A stretch of DNA of 64,000 nucleotides from DASVUC01 sp038237225 (GCA_038237225.1 JBBRYX010000010.1:1-64000), one strand, 5' to 3'; shown: positions 7,437 to 16,320, counted from the stretch's first letter. A program made the numbers and translations. Notes: generated from the letters alone by a model not told the origin.

Positions 7437-8384
7437 ATGAGCGAAGTCCGAGCGAATCGTGAGCCGTTGGTGGCGCCGGGGGGGATCGACCACCATGTGG
7501 CGGATCTGACGGCGACATTTTCCGCGGATGTGACGCTGGGGGCGGCGGCGGAGAAACTCGCGACGGCGGGGCAGTGGCTGCCGATTGATGGGGAGCCTTC
7601 GGCGATGCTGGGGAAACTGATTGAGCTGAACTCGACGGGGCCCTTGCGCCTGGGATATGGAGCTTGGAGGGATTTGCTGCTGGGGGCGCAGTTTTTGAAT
7701 GGACGCGATGAGCTGATTACTGCCGGGGGACGCGCGGTGAAGAACGTGGCGGGGTATGACCTGACGAAATTCATAGTGGGGCAGGGCGGCGTGTTCGGGC
7801 GCGTGGTGACGGTGACGACGCGGACGTATAAGCGGCCGGGGGCGGCGATGGTGGCGAAGTTTGAGCCGGATTTGAACCTGGTGAATCGCGTAATGCCGAC
7901 GGATCTTCGGGCACAGTGGATGGTGGTGGATCGGGATAACTTGTGGATGGGATATGTGAATGATGAGCGGACGGTGGAATATTGCGCGGGGCGATTGGCG
8001 GAGTTGAAGCCGGCGAGCGTTGAGCGGCGTACGATTGAAGAGGATATCGAGCATCGGCGAAAGCTTTGGAAGGCTGAGGGCGAGCGGACGTTTCGGGTGG
8101 CGGTGGCGCCTTCGAGGATCATGGAATTCGTGCAGGCGGCGAAGATTTCGGGGTGGGCGGCGGATGCGGCGTTTGGGGTGGTGATTGGCGGATGTGCTGC
8201 GGGCGATCTGAGTAGGATACGAGAAGCGGGCACGCGGGTGTCGGGGACGGTGACGTTTTTCGATGGGGACGAGATTGAGTACGAATCGCCAAGCGAGTGG
8301 CATCGGCTGCTCCTCGAGCGGTTGAAGCATTCGTTTGATCCTGAGGAGCGGCTGAATCCGCTTCCGTGGCGGAAGCGAGCATGA
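7437..8384 (+). CDS. glcE: Glycolate oxidase, FAD-binding subunit GlcE
   Basis: 315 aa from the ATG at 7437; an earlier in-frame ATG at 7371 lies in the promoter region. The sequence has the typical FAD-binding_4 segment of GlcE: GEPSAMLGKLIELNSTGPLR, YGAWRDLLLG, then AGGRAVKNVAGYDLTKFIVG. The protein partners GlcD and GlcF to oxidise glycolate to glyoxylate. Its stop overlaps the glcF start by an ATGA. No glcD is present in this window, so the full enzyme needs a gene elsewhere. The N-terminus is a little short relative to the E. coli protein. Confidence 0.85.
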   Translation: MSEVRANREPLVAPGGIDHHVADLTATFSADVTLGAAAEKLATAGQWLPIDGEPSAMLGKLIELNSTGPLRLGYGAWRDLLLGAQFLNGRDELITAGGRAVKNVAGYDLTKFIVGQGGVFGRVVTVTTRTYKRPGAAMVAKFEPDLNLVNRVMPTDLRAQWMVVDRDNLWMGYVNDERTVEYCAGRLAELKPASVERRTIEEDIEHRRKLWKAEGERTFRVAVAPSRIMEFVQAAKISGWAADAAFGVVIGGCAAGDLSRIREAGTRVSGTVTFFDGDEIEYESPSEWHRLLLERLKHSFDPEERLNPLPWRKRA

Positions 8385-9703
8385 ACGCACCTTTGAAAGT
8401 TGTGCAGTCGAAGCCGGCGGTGGCGTTGGATCCGCGGACGTACCAGCGCGCGCTGTCTTGCGTGCATTGCGGGTTGTGCTTGCCGGCTTGTCCGACTTAC
8501 AACGTGAATCAGCATGAGGCGGATTCGCCGCGGGGAAGGATTCAACTCATGCGGGGGCTTGCGGATGGGTTGATTCAGCCGACGGATTCGGTGGTGAAGC
8601 ACCTGGAACTTTGTCTGGACTGTCGCGGTTGCGAGACGGCTTGTCCGAGCGGGGTGGTTTATCACGAGTTGATCGAAGAGACGCGGGCGCGGCTGGCGGA
8701 GCAGCGGAAGTTGTCGCTGCAAGAGCGGCTGATGCGGACGATCTTTTTCCATGTGTTTGTGCATCGGAAGCGATTGCGGTTGATGCTGTTTCCGGCGCGG
8801 GTGATGCAGAAGATCGGGATGTACGGACTGTTCAGGAAGAGCGGGATTTTTCGGATGCTGCCGAATCAGTTGCGGAAGATGGAGCAGATGTTGCCAGCGG
8901 ATGGGCGGCTTTGGCCGCGGGAATTGCCGGAGCGGTTTGCGGCCAGGGGCGAGAAGAAGGCGACGGTGGGGTTTTTCGCGGGATGCATTGGGGCGGTGAT
9001 GTTTGATGAGGTCAATCGCAAGGCGGTGGAGCTGCTTTCTGCGTGCGGGGCGGAGGTGTTGACGCCGGGGGCGCAGGTCTGTTGCGGTGCGATTCATCAC
9101 CACAACGCGGCGGAGCATCCATCGCAGGAACTGGCGCGAAAGAACATCGACACGTTTGTTCCGGAGAACGGGGGGGGGGTGGACACCATTGTGACCGACA
9201 TCGCGGGGTGCGGGGCGGCGCTGAGGGAGTATGACTTTTTGTTGCGGGATGATCTGAAGTATGCGGCTCGGGCGAAGGTGTTTGCGAGCAAGGTGCGGGA
9301 TGTTAGCGAGGTGCTTGCTTCGCTCGGTCTACCGGAGATGAAGCATCGGGTGGAGTTGACGGTGACCTATCATGATGCGTGTCATTTGGCGCATGCGCAG
9401 AAAGTGACGGCGGAGCCTCGGGCGCTGCTGGCGTTGGTGCCGGGGTTGAAGCTGGTGGCGTTGCCGGAGAGCGATATGTGCTGCGGTGCGGCGGGGACGT
9501 ATAACCTAACGCAGCCGGAGATGTCGACGAAATTGGCGGAGCGGAAATTGGACAATATCGGGGCGACGGGGGCGGGGGTTTGTGCGACCGGGAACGTGGG
9601 GTGCGCGATGCAGATTCAGTCGGAAGCGGATGCGCGCGGGAAGAAATTGCGGGTGGTGCATCCGGTGGAAATTCTGCATGAGGCGGTTTTTGGGAAGGGG
9701 TGA
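8381..9703 (+). CDS. glcF: Glycolate oxidase, iron-sulfur subunit GlcF
   Basis: 440 aa from the ATG at 8381, which overlaps the glcE stop (ATGA). Two 4Fe-4S cluster motifs, CVHCGLCLPACP and CLDCRGCETACP, lie near the N-terminus. Two CCG domains follow (FAGCIG, VCCGAIHHH, TYHDACHLAHAQK, MCCGAAGTYN). This matches GlcF/LutA-type electron-transfer subunits that pass electrons from the flavin subunits to the quinone pool. Translational coupling with glcE supports a 1:1 complex. Confidence 0.92.
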   Translation: MNAPLKVVQSKPAVALDPRTYQRALSCVHCGLCLPACPTYNVNQHEADSPRGRIQLMRGLADGLIQPTDSVVKHLELCLDCRGCETACPSGVVYHELIEETRARLAEQRKLSLQERLMRTIFFHVFVHRKRLRLMLFPARVMQKIGMYGLFRKSGIFRMLPNQLRKMEQMLPADGRLWPRELPERFAARGEKKATVGFFAGCIGAVMFDEVNRKAVELLSACGAEVLTPGAQVCCGAIHHHNAAEHPSQELARKNIDTFVPENGGGVDTIVTDIAGCGAALREYDFLLRDDLKYAARAKVFASKVRDVSEVLASLGLPEMKHRVELTVTYHDACHLAHAQKVTAEPRALLALVPGLKLVALPESDMCCGAAGTYNLTQPEMSTKLAERKLDNIGATGAGVCATGNVGCAMQIQSEADARGKKLRVVHPVEILHEAVFGKG

Positions 9704-10115
9704 GTGGAGTGAGTGCGACAGAATTGCACTCGGGATGGGGCATTTTGGGGAATGGGAGCGGACGGCAGAGAGCGCGAAGACGCGAAGGAGGGGAGGGGGG
9801 ATGCGTGTCTTCGGTCGCTCATGGTGGCGGGTGAACGTTCTGCGACGTCCACGTCTGACGTTTCAGACCGCAACGTCCACAACGCCTGCGCGAGACTTCC
9901 AGGCGGGAAAACAAAGGAAGGCAGGATGACCCTTCTACTTCGGCTTACGCGGTGACAGTTCTACTTCTTTACAACAGATGGACACCCCGCCTCCTTGCAA
10001 TTACCGCCGGCTACGCCTATCTTTTCGCGACCCTGACAGCCGTGAGTTGCGGCGGGGGCACTGTAATGACCGTTCCTCGGCCTTTGCGCTGGGGATCTGG
10101 TGTCCAGGAGTATTC
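9704..10115 (+). other. Gene-free stretch between glcF and rpsO
   Basis: About 410 bp without a convincing gene. It contains purine-rich sequence after glcF and a small dyad (TCTGACGTTTCAGA, around 9855). The last 100 bp should hold the rpsO promoter and 5' leader. I could not assign a promoter with confidence, and I see no recognisable S15 autoregulatory pseudoknot. Confidence 0.4.
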
Positions 10116-10385
10116 ATGCCGATCGCAGCAGAGCAGAAGCAGAAGATCGTTTCCGATTTCAAGATTCACGACAAGGACACGGGTTCGCCGGAGGTTCAGA
10201 TCGCGTTGCTTACAACGCAGATCACCGAACTGACCGATCATCTCCGGACGCACAAGAAGGATCACTCGTCGCGTCGCGGGTTGCTCAAGATGGTCAGCAG
10301 GCGCAACAGCCTCCTGAAATATCTGACCCGAGAAGATCGCACGCGATACCAGCAGATCATTGGACGCCTGGGTCTGCGTAAATAA
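10116..10385 (+). CDS. rpsO: 30S ribosomal protein S15
   Basis: 89 aa, exactly the family length. It shows the hallmark S15 segments DTGSPEVQIALLT, LTDHLRTHKKDHSSRRGLL and the basic RRNSLLKYL. The protein binds the central domain of 16S rRNA and, in E. coli, its own mRNA. The ATG at 10116 has an AGGAG site just upstream. A strong intrinsic terminator follows, then pnp, the usual rpsO-pnp gene order. Confidence 0.97.
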   Translation: MPIAAEQKQKIVSDFKIHDKDTGSPEVQIALLTTQITELTDHLRTHKKDHSSRRGLLKMVSRRNSLLKYLTREDRTRYQQIIGRLGLRK

Positions 10386-10396
10386 TGGAAGATCAT

Positions 10397-10431
10397 CCGG
10401 GACACGCATGTGCGTGTCCCGGCTTTGTTTT
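10397..10431 (+). terminator. Intrinsic terminator after rpsO
   Basis: A perfect 12-bp stem (CCGGGACACGCA pairing with TGCGTGTCCCGG, 10397-10408 and 10411-10422) with a two-base loop is followed by a T-rich tract (CTTTGTTTT). This should end most rpsO transcripts before pnp. Confidence 0.9.
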
Positions 10432-10544
10432 ACCGCCTCCCTCAACACCCCAACCTGTTTGCCGGCCTCGGTTGTGGAACGTTTTGAGAAGAGTCGGGCC
10501 GAAAGGCACGAGGGTGGAGGATGGAAGATTGAAAGCAGAGAGGA

Positions 10545-10626
10545 ATTGACGATCGGGTGATTGAGTCATTGACGATTGAAGAAATCTTCTTTCAATCGTC
10601 AATGACTCAATTACCCGATCGTCAAT
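10545..10626. repeat. Palindromic repeat, family A, copy 2
   Basis: A nearly perfect 36-bp inverted repeat (10545-10580 and 10591-10626, one mismatch) surrounds a 10-base centre that can itself partly pair. It shares its core with the copies at 914 and 21539. It sits between the rpsO terminator and pnp, in the pnp leader, where a transcript would form a very stable hairpin. Confidence 0.92.
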
Positions 10627-10702
10627 CGCCTGGACTGCTTTCTATCCTCTGTCTTCCTACCTCTTTTCTCACGGACGTGAGGCCGGCAAGAGGACAATCA
10701 TC

Positions 10703-12967
10703 ATGCAAGCGATTTCTGTTGAGCGCCAAATAGGCGGGCGCCGATTGGCTATCGAGACCGGCTCTTACGCGAAGCTGGCGGATGGCGCGGTTTCGGTTCA
10801 GTACGGGGACAGCGTGGTTTTTGGAGCGGTGGTTCGCGCCAACCCACGAGAAGGCATCGACTTCTTCCCGCTCCAGGTGGATTACCGCGAGCGCCGCGCC
10901 GCCGCGGGCAAGTTCCCCGGCGGGTTCATGAAGCGCGAAGGCCGGCCGACGACCAAAGAAATTCTCACCGCGCGATTGATCGATCGTCCGCTGCGTCCGT
11001 TGTTCCCCAAGGGGTTCATGGATGAAGTGCAGATCCATCTGAACGTGCTTGCGTTTGATGGGGAGAACGATCCGGACGTGTTCGCGGGAATTGCCGCCAG
11101 CTCGGCGGTTGCGATCTCGGATATCCCGTTCATCACCCCGATCGCTCACGTTCGCGTGGGACGAATCAACGGTCAGTTCGTGCTGTTTCCGACCGTTCAG
11201 CAACTCGAGGAATCCGATATGGATCTCGTCGTTGCCGGCACCAAGCATTTCGTGAACATGATCGAAGTCGGTTCGCGCGAAATCCAGGAGGACGACACGG
11301 CGGATGCAATCGAGTTCGGTCATAAGGCGATCGTCGAGATCGTCGGCATGATCGAGGAATTGCAGTCCAAGGCGGCGAAGCCCAAGGCGGGCGACGTGAA
11401 GCGGCCGGATCCTGCGTTTGTCGATTCGATTCGCACGCGGGTGACCGACAAGATTCGCGAGGTGAAGGGCAAGCCCGGCAAACACGATCGCTCCGATGCG
11501 GTCAAGAAAATCATGGAAGATCTCATCAACGAGATGGCCCCGCCGGTGACTGATCCCAACGCGAGCTACGCGGCGATCATTGGGCAAAAGGCCCAGGTCA
11601 AACAGATCCGCGCCGTCTTTGCGGAAGTGGAAGAGCACGTCACCCGCGAGGCGATTCTCGCCGGCGTGCGTCCGGATGGGCGCGGATTCAAGGACATCCG
11701 GCAGATTCATTGCGAAGTCGGTATTCTGCCGCGCGTACACGGCTCTGCCGTCTTCACGCGCGGTGAAACGCAGGCGATGTGCACGGTCACGCTCGGCACA
11801 AGCTCCGATGAGCAGATGGTCGATGGGCTGACGGATGAGTACAGCCAGAAATTTATGCTGCATTACAACTTCCCCAGCTACAGCGTGGGCGAAGTGCGTC
11901 CGATCCGCGGGCCGGGTCGTCGCGAGATCGGTCACGGGGCATTGGCGGAACGTTCGCTGATCCCGGTGCTGCCGGGCATCGAGCAGTTCCCTTACACCGT
12001 TCGCATTATCAGCGACATTCTCGAATCCAACGGCTCCAGCTCGATGGCATCAAGCTGCGGCGGCTGCCTGGCGCTCATGGACGCGGGCGTGCCGATCAGC
12101 AAGCCGGTTGCGGGAATTTCGGTTGGTCTCGTGCAGGAAGGCGACAAGAAGGCCCTCCTCACCGACATCATCGGCGAGGAAGATCACTTCGGCGATATGG
12201 ATTTCAAAGTCTGCGGCACCCGCGACGGGATCACCGCGATTCAGCTCGACATCAAGACCGAGGGCATCGATCACGCGACGATCCGCGAGACGCTGCATCG
12301 GGCGAAGGAAGCCCGCCTGCACATTCTCGCCGAGATGGCCAAGGCGCTGCCCGCGCCGCGGCCGGAGATCAGCCAGTGGGCCCCGCGCCTGCTGACGATC
12401 AAGATCGATCCCGAGAAGATCGGCAAGATCATCGGCCCGGGCGGCAAGAACATCAAAGCCCTTCAGGCGGACACGGGCGCCAACATCGACATTGAAGATG
12501 ACGGTACCGTGTACATCTCGTCGGTCGATGCCGCTGCGGCAGAGCGCTGCCGCGACATCATTGAGGCGATGACCGCCGAGGTGAAGGTCGGCAAGATCTA
12601 CAACGGCCGGGTCGTCAGCATCAAGGACTTCGGCGCGTTCGTCGAGATCGCACCGGAGACCGATGGTCTCGTCCACGTCTCGGAGCTTTCCGACAAGTAC
12701 GTCGATCGCGTCACCGACTACATCAACATCGGCGACGAGGTGCAGGTGAAGGTGCTGCTGATCGACGATCAGGGGCGAATCAAGCTGTCGCGCAAGGCGG
12801 CCATGAAGGACCTGGGTCAGGAAGACCCGGAAGCCGTCGGCGCCCGATCGGATGGCGGCGAAGGTGGCGACCAAGGCGGCGGCGACCGTGGGCGCGGCCC
12901 CGGTGGCGGTGGTGGCCGAGGTGGTCGCGGCGGCGGAGGTGGAGGCCGTGGACCGCGTCGCGATTGA
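10703..12967 (+). CDS. pnp: Polynucleotide phosphorylase
   Basis: 754 aa. Two RNase PH domains are followed by a KH domain (EKIGKIIGPGGKNIKALQAD, about residues 570-590) and an S1 domain (VGKIYNGRVVSIKDFGAFVE, about 630-650). The enzyme degrades RNA 3' to 5' phosphorolytically and is a core part of mRNA decay. The last ~50 residues form a Gly/Arg-rich tail (repeated GGGGR, GRGG units) beyond the S1 domain, longer than in E. coli and reminiscent of RGG RNA-binding tails. The gene follows rpsO and the palindromic repeat, and ends before a strong terminator. Hairpins in the leader could mediate autoregulation as in other bacteria, but that is inference. Confidence 0.97.
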   Translation: MQAISVERQIGGRRLAIETGSYAKLADGAVSVQYGDSVVFGAVVRANPREGIDFFPLQVDYRERRAAAGKFPGGFMKREGRPTTKEILTARLIDRPLRPLFPKGFMDEVQIHLNVLAFDGENDPDVFAGIAASSAVAISDIPFITPIAHVRVGRINGQFVLFPTVQQLEESDMDLVVAGTKHFVNMIEVGSREIQEDDTADAIEFGHKAIVEIVGMIEELQSKAAKPKAGDVKRPDPAFVDSIRTRVTDKIREVKGKPGKHDRSDAVKKIMEDLINEMAPPVTDPNASYAAIIGQKAQVKQIRAVFAEVEEHVTREAILAGVRPDGRGFKDIRQIHCEVGILPRVHGSAVFTRGETQAMCTVTLGTSSDEQMVDGLTDEYSQKFMLHYNFPSYSVGEVRPIRGPGRREIGHGALAERSLIPVLPGIEQFPYTVRIISDILESNGSSSMASSCGGCLALMDAGVPISKPVAGISVGLVQEGDKKALLTDIIGEEDHFGDMDFKVCGTRDGITAIQLDIKTEGIDHATIRETLHRAKEARLHILAEMAKALPAPRPEISQWAPRLLTIKIDPEKIGKIIGPGGKNIKALQADTGANIDIEDDGTVYISSVDAAAAERCRDIIEAMTAEVKVGKIYNGRVVSIKDFGAFVEIAPETDGLVHVSELSDKYVDRVTDYINIGDEVQVKVLLIDDQGRIKLSRKAAMKDLGQEDPEAVGARSDGGEGGDQGGGDRGRGPGGGGGRGGRGGGGGGRGPRRD

Positions 12968-12992
12968 GCGACCGTTTAACCCAAACAAGTCA

Positions 12993-13028
12993 AAGCCCCG
13001 GACTCAACCTCCGGGGCTTCTCTTTTGG
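12993..13028 (+). terminator. Intrinsic terminator after pnp
   Basis: A 9-bp GC-rich stem (AAGCCCCGG at 12993-13001, CCGGGGCTT at 13011-13019) with a 9-base loop is followed by CTCTTTT. It lies 25 bp after the pnp stop. Confidence 0.88.
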
Positions 13029-13301
13029 CAGCGGGCTCGATCCCGTTTTATCGGACGATCAACGGGGGATGATTTGAAGTTGGTGAGGCCTTTAGGGTTC
13101 AGGAAGGCACGCGCAGGTATAGCGCCTGTTGAAAAGGGGGCAAATCCCTTTGACAGTTTGACGCGAACTGGCACAATGGATCGCATAGGCCACGGTGTAG
13201 GCCAATAGCAGTTGTTGTTGTTGCGACCCCGGTGTGGGAGCTCGCGCCTCGTCACGGATGACGAACAAGCAGCATAGGATTCGCCACAGGAGTCAGTTGT
13301 C

Positions 13302-13601
13302 ATGACGGATAGCGCCGCCTCTCAAGTTAGCTCACAAGCCGCCGGACTTTTTCAGAAGGCCCACGGCAAGATTGTCATGCTCCAGCGCCTTGATGCGCAG
13401 CTTGCCTCGCTGCTCGAGCAGCGCAAGCGCCTTCAGGACGATCTGGCGAGCGTGCAAGGCTCGATCAACGAAGAGTTCGACCGTTTGATGCGCCAGGCGG
13501 ATGAAGCGCCGAATCGCATCCTCGCGGAGATCTCCGATGCGAGCCGCCGCAACGGCAGCGAGCCGGTCGGCCGGCTGACCGAAGTCTCGGATCAGGGCTA
13601 A
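13302..13601 (+). CDS. Small coiled-coil protein of unknown function
   Basis: 99 aa, mostly helical. A likely coiled coil runs from about residue 14 to 70 (KAHGKIVMLQRLDAQLASLL, then EQRKRLQDDLASVQGSINEE). No signal peptide, cysteine motif or known domain was seen. The ATG at 13302 follows a 274-bp spacer after the pnp terminator that holds nothing recognisable. A weak promoter-like TTGACA with ACAATG 17 bp downstream lies at about 13150-13180. The product could be a structural or adaptor protein. Confidence 0.6.
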   Translation: MTDSAASQVSSQAAGLFQKAHGKIVMLQRLDAQLASLLEQRKRLQDDLASVQGSINEEFDRLMRQADEAPNRILAEISDASRRNGSEPVGRLTEVSDQG

Positions 13602-13803
13602 GCTCAACAAGCCAATGAAAGGCGCAGGTTGAAATGCGCCTGTGGGACAGGCGACGTGATGATCCTTTGGGATCGTGACGTCGCTCGTTCTTTTTTGCGC
13701 TGGGTGGGGCCGAGCCAATGCAGCCGCCGAGTCGCGGAGGCGCGGAGACAGACGCGGAGGAATTCATTTTGGAGTTCTTCAGAGCGTGCGCGGTTGAAGT
13801 TAT

Positions 13804-14937
13804 TCATGGTGCTCCTAAGCGGTCGGGGTTTAGGTCTTGAAGTTCGGAGAGGGTGAAGAGGCCGTCTTTTCTGATTAGCTTGCCGTCGAAGTGGATTTCG
13901 CCGCCGCCGTAGTCTTCGCGTTGGATGTTGACCATGTCCCAGTGGATTTGGGAGCGGTTGCCGTTGTCGACTTCTTCATACGCCTGGCCGGGGGTGAAGT
14001 GGAAGGAGCCGGCGATTTTTTCGTCGAAGAGGATGTCGCGCATGGGTTTGGTGATGAGGGGATTGAAGGCGAGGGAGAATTCGCCGATGTATCGGGCGCC
14101 TTGGTCGGCGTTGAGGATTTCGTTTAGCTTCTCGGTCAGGGGCGGTGAATCGGCACTGGCTGTGGTGATTTTTCCGTCCTTGAATTGGAGTTCGATGTTG
14201 TTGAAGACGGTGCCGCGGTAGAGGGTTTCGGTGTTGAACTGGATGTGTCCCTGAACGGAATTTTTGATGGGGGTGGAGAAGCATTCGCCGTCGGGGATGT
14301 TGCGCTGGCCGAAGCAGGGTTTGGCCCCGATTCCTTTGATGGAGAAGCAAAGGTCGGTGCCGGGGCCCTTGATGTGGACCTGGTCGGTGCGTTTCATGAG
14401 GTCGACGAGGGGCTCCATGGCGCGCTGCATTTTGGGGTAGTCGACGCCGGCGCAGACGCGGAAGTAGAAGTCTTCGAAGGCTTCGGTGCTCATGCCGGCG
14501 GATTGGGCCATGGATGGAAGCGGCCAGCGGAGGACGACCCAGCGGGTGTGCTTGACGCGCTGTTCGAGGTGGACGGGCTTGAGGTAGAGCTTTTCGGTGA
14601 GATCGACATTTTGCTTCGGGATGTCAGACATCTCTGCGATGTTGTGGGAGCCGCGGATACCGATGTAGCATTGGACATTTTTCATGCGCTCGAGATCAAT
14701 TTGGGCCATGAGGTTAAGCTGATCTTCCGACGCGTGCTGCTGGAGTGCGCGGCGGACTTGTTCGTGGTGGGTTTGGGCGAGGGGGATGCCGCCGGCTTCG
14801 GCGATGGTTTTGATGAGGGTGGTGGTGAATTCGGTGGGGATGTCGAAGGCTTCGATGAGGACTTTGTCGCCGGGTTTGACCTGGGCGGAGTGGTGGACGA
14901 GGACGTTGGCGAGATTGGTGTGGCGTGGGTCTTTCAT
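13804..14937 (-). CDS. Aminopeptidase, M29 family (AmpS/T-type)
   Basis: 377 aa, the typical length. The second half has the conserved metal-site segments of M29 metallopeptidases: ARYIGEFSLAFNP, DILFDEKIAGSFHFTPGQAY and SQIHWDMVNI, with the His, Asp and Glu ligands in place. These cytoplasmic enzymes remove N-terminal residues using two metal ions. A second M29 gene at 27631-28758 is a clear paralogue. The start ATG at 14937 has an open reading frame with no upstream alternative of note, and the gene stands alone. Confidence 0.88.
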   Translation of the reverse strand: MKDPRHTNLANVLVHHSAQVKPGDKVLIEAFDIPTEFTTTLIKTIAEAGGIPLAQTHHEQVRRALQQHASEDQLNLMAQIDLERMKNVQCYIGIRGSHNIAEMSDIPKQNVDLTEKLYLKPVHLEQRVKHTRWVVLRWPLPSMAQSAGMSTEAFEDFYFRVCAGVDYPKMQRAMEPLVDLMKRTDQVHIKGPGTDLCFSIKGIGAKPCFGQRNIPDGECFSTPIKNSVQGHIQFNTETLYRGTVFNNIELQFKDGKITTASADSPPLTEKLNEILNADQGARYIGEFSLAFNPLITKPMRDILFDEKIAGSFHFTPGQAYEEVDNGNRSQIHWDMVNIQREDYGGGEIHFDGKLIRKDGLFTLSELQDLNPDRLGAP

Positions 14938-14962
14938 GGGGGGAGTTTAGGGGGGTGGGATG

Positions 14963-15003
14963 AGAACGTGAAAGGTAAAACGTGAAACTTGAAACGTGAA
15001 AAC
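14963..15003. repeat. AAACGTG/AAACTTG simple repeat, block 1
   Basis: About six imperfect 7-8 bp units (AACGTGAAAGG, AAAACGTG, AAACTTG, AAACGTG) lie between the M29 start and the decayed antitoxin gene. Similar blocks lie at 16245-16312 and 16729-16800. Confidence 0.75.
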
Positions 15004-15064
15004 TGGCAGATCATTGGTGGCATTGAGCAGGGGAAGTTGCTTTTGGAAGACCCTGACGCCAAGC

Positions 15065-15245
15065 CTAATCCCGTTGTCGGAACCGAGCAGGAACTGGCGG
15101 ATCGGTGCGTTCGTCGCCAGCGGCGTCGGCAACTAACTAAGAGGGCCTCAACGTAAGCTTCCACGCTCGTGAATCCATTTTCCCTGGCACGGGATTCCAT
15201 TCGCGAGCGAAAGGCATCGGCAAGGTTGAGGCTTAATGGGGCCAT
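15065..15245 (-). pseudogene. Frameshifted ribbon-helix-helix (ParD-like) antitoxin remnant
   Basis: The minus strand from the ATG at 15245 encodes LNLADAFRSRMESRARENG and TSVEAYVEALL, a typical start of ParD/CopG-like antitoxins. Immediately after, a one-base shift (a GTTAGTT duplication) moves the homologous continuation (ADAAGDERTDPPVPARFRQR) into another frame, which then hits a TAG at 15065-15067. No partner toxin is visible beside it. I call it a dead antitoxin gene; the family assignment rests on the pattern of the N-terminal segment. Confidence 0.55.
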
Positions 15246-15307
15246 GCGCGTTGAGGATAGCACATGCTCGGGTTGGCGTAGATGGTGCGATGGTTGGACC
15301 GTTACGC

Positions 15308-15341
15308 AAAAAAAAGAAGGGCGACGCGAGGGTCGCCCTTC
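15308..15341 (-). terminator. Intrinsic terminator after the PGRP-like gene
   Basis: On the minus strand the 10-bp stem GAAGGGCGAC/GTCGCCCTTC (15341-15332 with 15325-15316) is followed by eight T residues (15315-15308). It lies about 25 bp beyond the stop of the gene ending at 15364. Confidence 0.9.
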
Positions 15342-15363
15342 GGGGTCACACATTTGTGGTGGT

Positions 15364-15978
15364 TTATGGGAGGAGCTGGTTTTTGAAGGCGGCGGCGGGG
15401 AAATAGCGGCCGGCGGCGGCGGGGTTCGGTTTGGGGTGGTCGATGATGAGGACGTGGTCGCGGGCGATGTGGAGTTGGCCCTGGAGTGTGCCGACGAGTT
15501 GGGCGAGCCGGCGGATCTGGGTGGGTGTTGGCACGGTGCGGTCAAAGTCGCCGACGACGCAGATGCTGATGCAGGCGGGGTCGATCTGGTTGGCGCCGGG
15601 CGGGGGCGTGGGGGATTGTTGGTCGGTCCAGCGCTGGCCGATCTGGATCTCACCGTCGACGGCTCCGTCGCCGTTACCGATGAGGAAGTGGTCGCCGAAG
15701 CCGTTGTTTTGTTGGGCGAGGGAGATGGCGTCGCCGGCAGCGGTCTGGGTGTGGTGGATGTAGATGTACTTCCAGCGGTTGGGGACGACATCGGATTTGG
15801 TCTCGAAGATAACGTCGAGATTTTTCGGCGTGTCGATGGCGAAGAGGGAGTTGGTTTCGCCTTGCACGAGGGGGGCGGGGGAGAGTGCCATGAGGGCGGC
15901 GCTCGTGAGGGTGAGGACCGCGAGGAGGCATGTGAAGACGATTAGTTTGCGTTGTGATTTTTTCACGGCTGTACCCAC
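15364..15978 (-). CDS. PGRP/N-acetylmuramoyl-L-alanine amidase-like exported protein, probably altered zinc site
   Basis: 204 aa. An N-terminal hydrophobic segment (about residues 11-30) acts as signal or anchor. The rest matches the peptidoglycan-recognition/amidase_2 fold. It has YIHHTQ with His75-His76, GFGDHFLIG, GEIQIGQRW, ISICVVGDFD, the PTPTQIRRL helix and ARDHV. The usual third zinc ligand (Cys or Asp shortly before the GxxFP segment) is not there: residues 186-190 read PAAAG. The protein may therefore bind peptidoglycan without cleaving it. It stands alone on the minus strand, with a good terminator downstream. The ATG at 15978 fits the signal sequence. Confidence 0.7.
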   Translation of the reverse strand: MGTAVKKSQRKLIVFTCLLAVLTLTSAALMALSPAPLVQGETNSLFAIDTPKNLDVIFETKSDVVPNRWKYIYIHHTQTAAGDAISLAQQNNGFGDHFLIGNGDGAVDGEIQIGQRWTDQQSPTPPPGANQIDPACISICVVGDFDRTVPTPTQIRRLAQLVGTLQGQLHIARDHVLIIDHPKPNPAAAGRYFPAAAFKNQLLP

Positions 15979-16244
15979 CAGTCTGAGGTGCGTTTTCGGC
16001 CGGGCCAGTTGAAAGCTGAGAGTTGCCCGGGTCCGATAAAATCTGATTCCCGCACCTGTCTATGGGGATCATCGGCAGTGCGAGGCGGTTTTATGCAGGA
16101 AAAACTAAAGAGATGGAATTGGGGGCAGTCCATTGCCTGATCCGATCGAAATGTGGGTTGAAACTCATCCTTGAGTTTCGGTGGGGGGATTGTAGCGGTT
16201 GCGGGTTGAAAGAGAAGGGGGGGTGGGAAATGGGAAATGGGAGA

Positions 16245-16312
16245 CAAAAACGTAAAACGTAAAACGTAAAACGTAACGAAACGTGAAACGTGAAACGTGA
16301 TACGGGAAACGC
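16245..16312. repeat. AAAACGT heptamer array, block 2
   Basis: Four head-to-tail AAAACGT units are followed by AAACGTG units (to about 16300). The surrounding 15979-16320 stretch (342 bp) holds no gene I can support; it should contain the promoter of the PGRP-like gene. Confidence 0.85.
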
Positions 16313-16320
16313 AATGGGGA

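Noticed and set aside
9978..10115. N-terminal extension of S15
   Set aside because: The frame is open, but S15 family members start at MPIAAEQK-like sequence and the AGGAG site precedes 10116.
12050..12988. 312-codon minus-strand frame opposite pnp
   Set aside because: Mirror frame of a strongly conserved gene; no domain pattern, Asp/Val/Leu-rich as expected from the complementary strand.
13150..13180. TTGACA/ACAATG promoter for the coiled-coil gene
   Set aside because: The -10 box matches poorly and the distance to the ATG exceeds 120 bp; only mentioned as weak in the gene entry.
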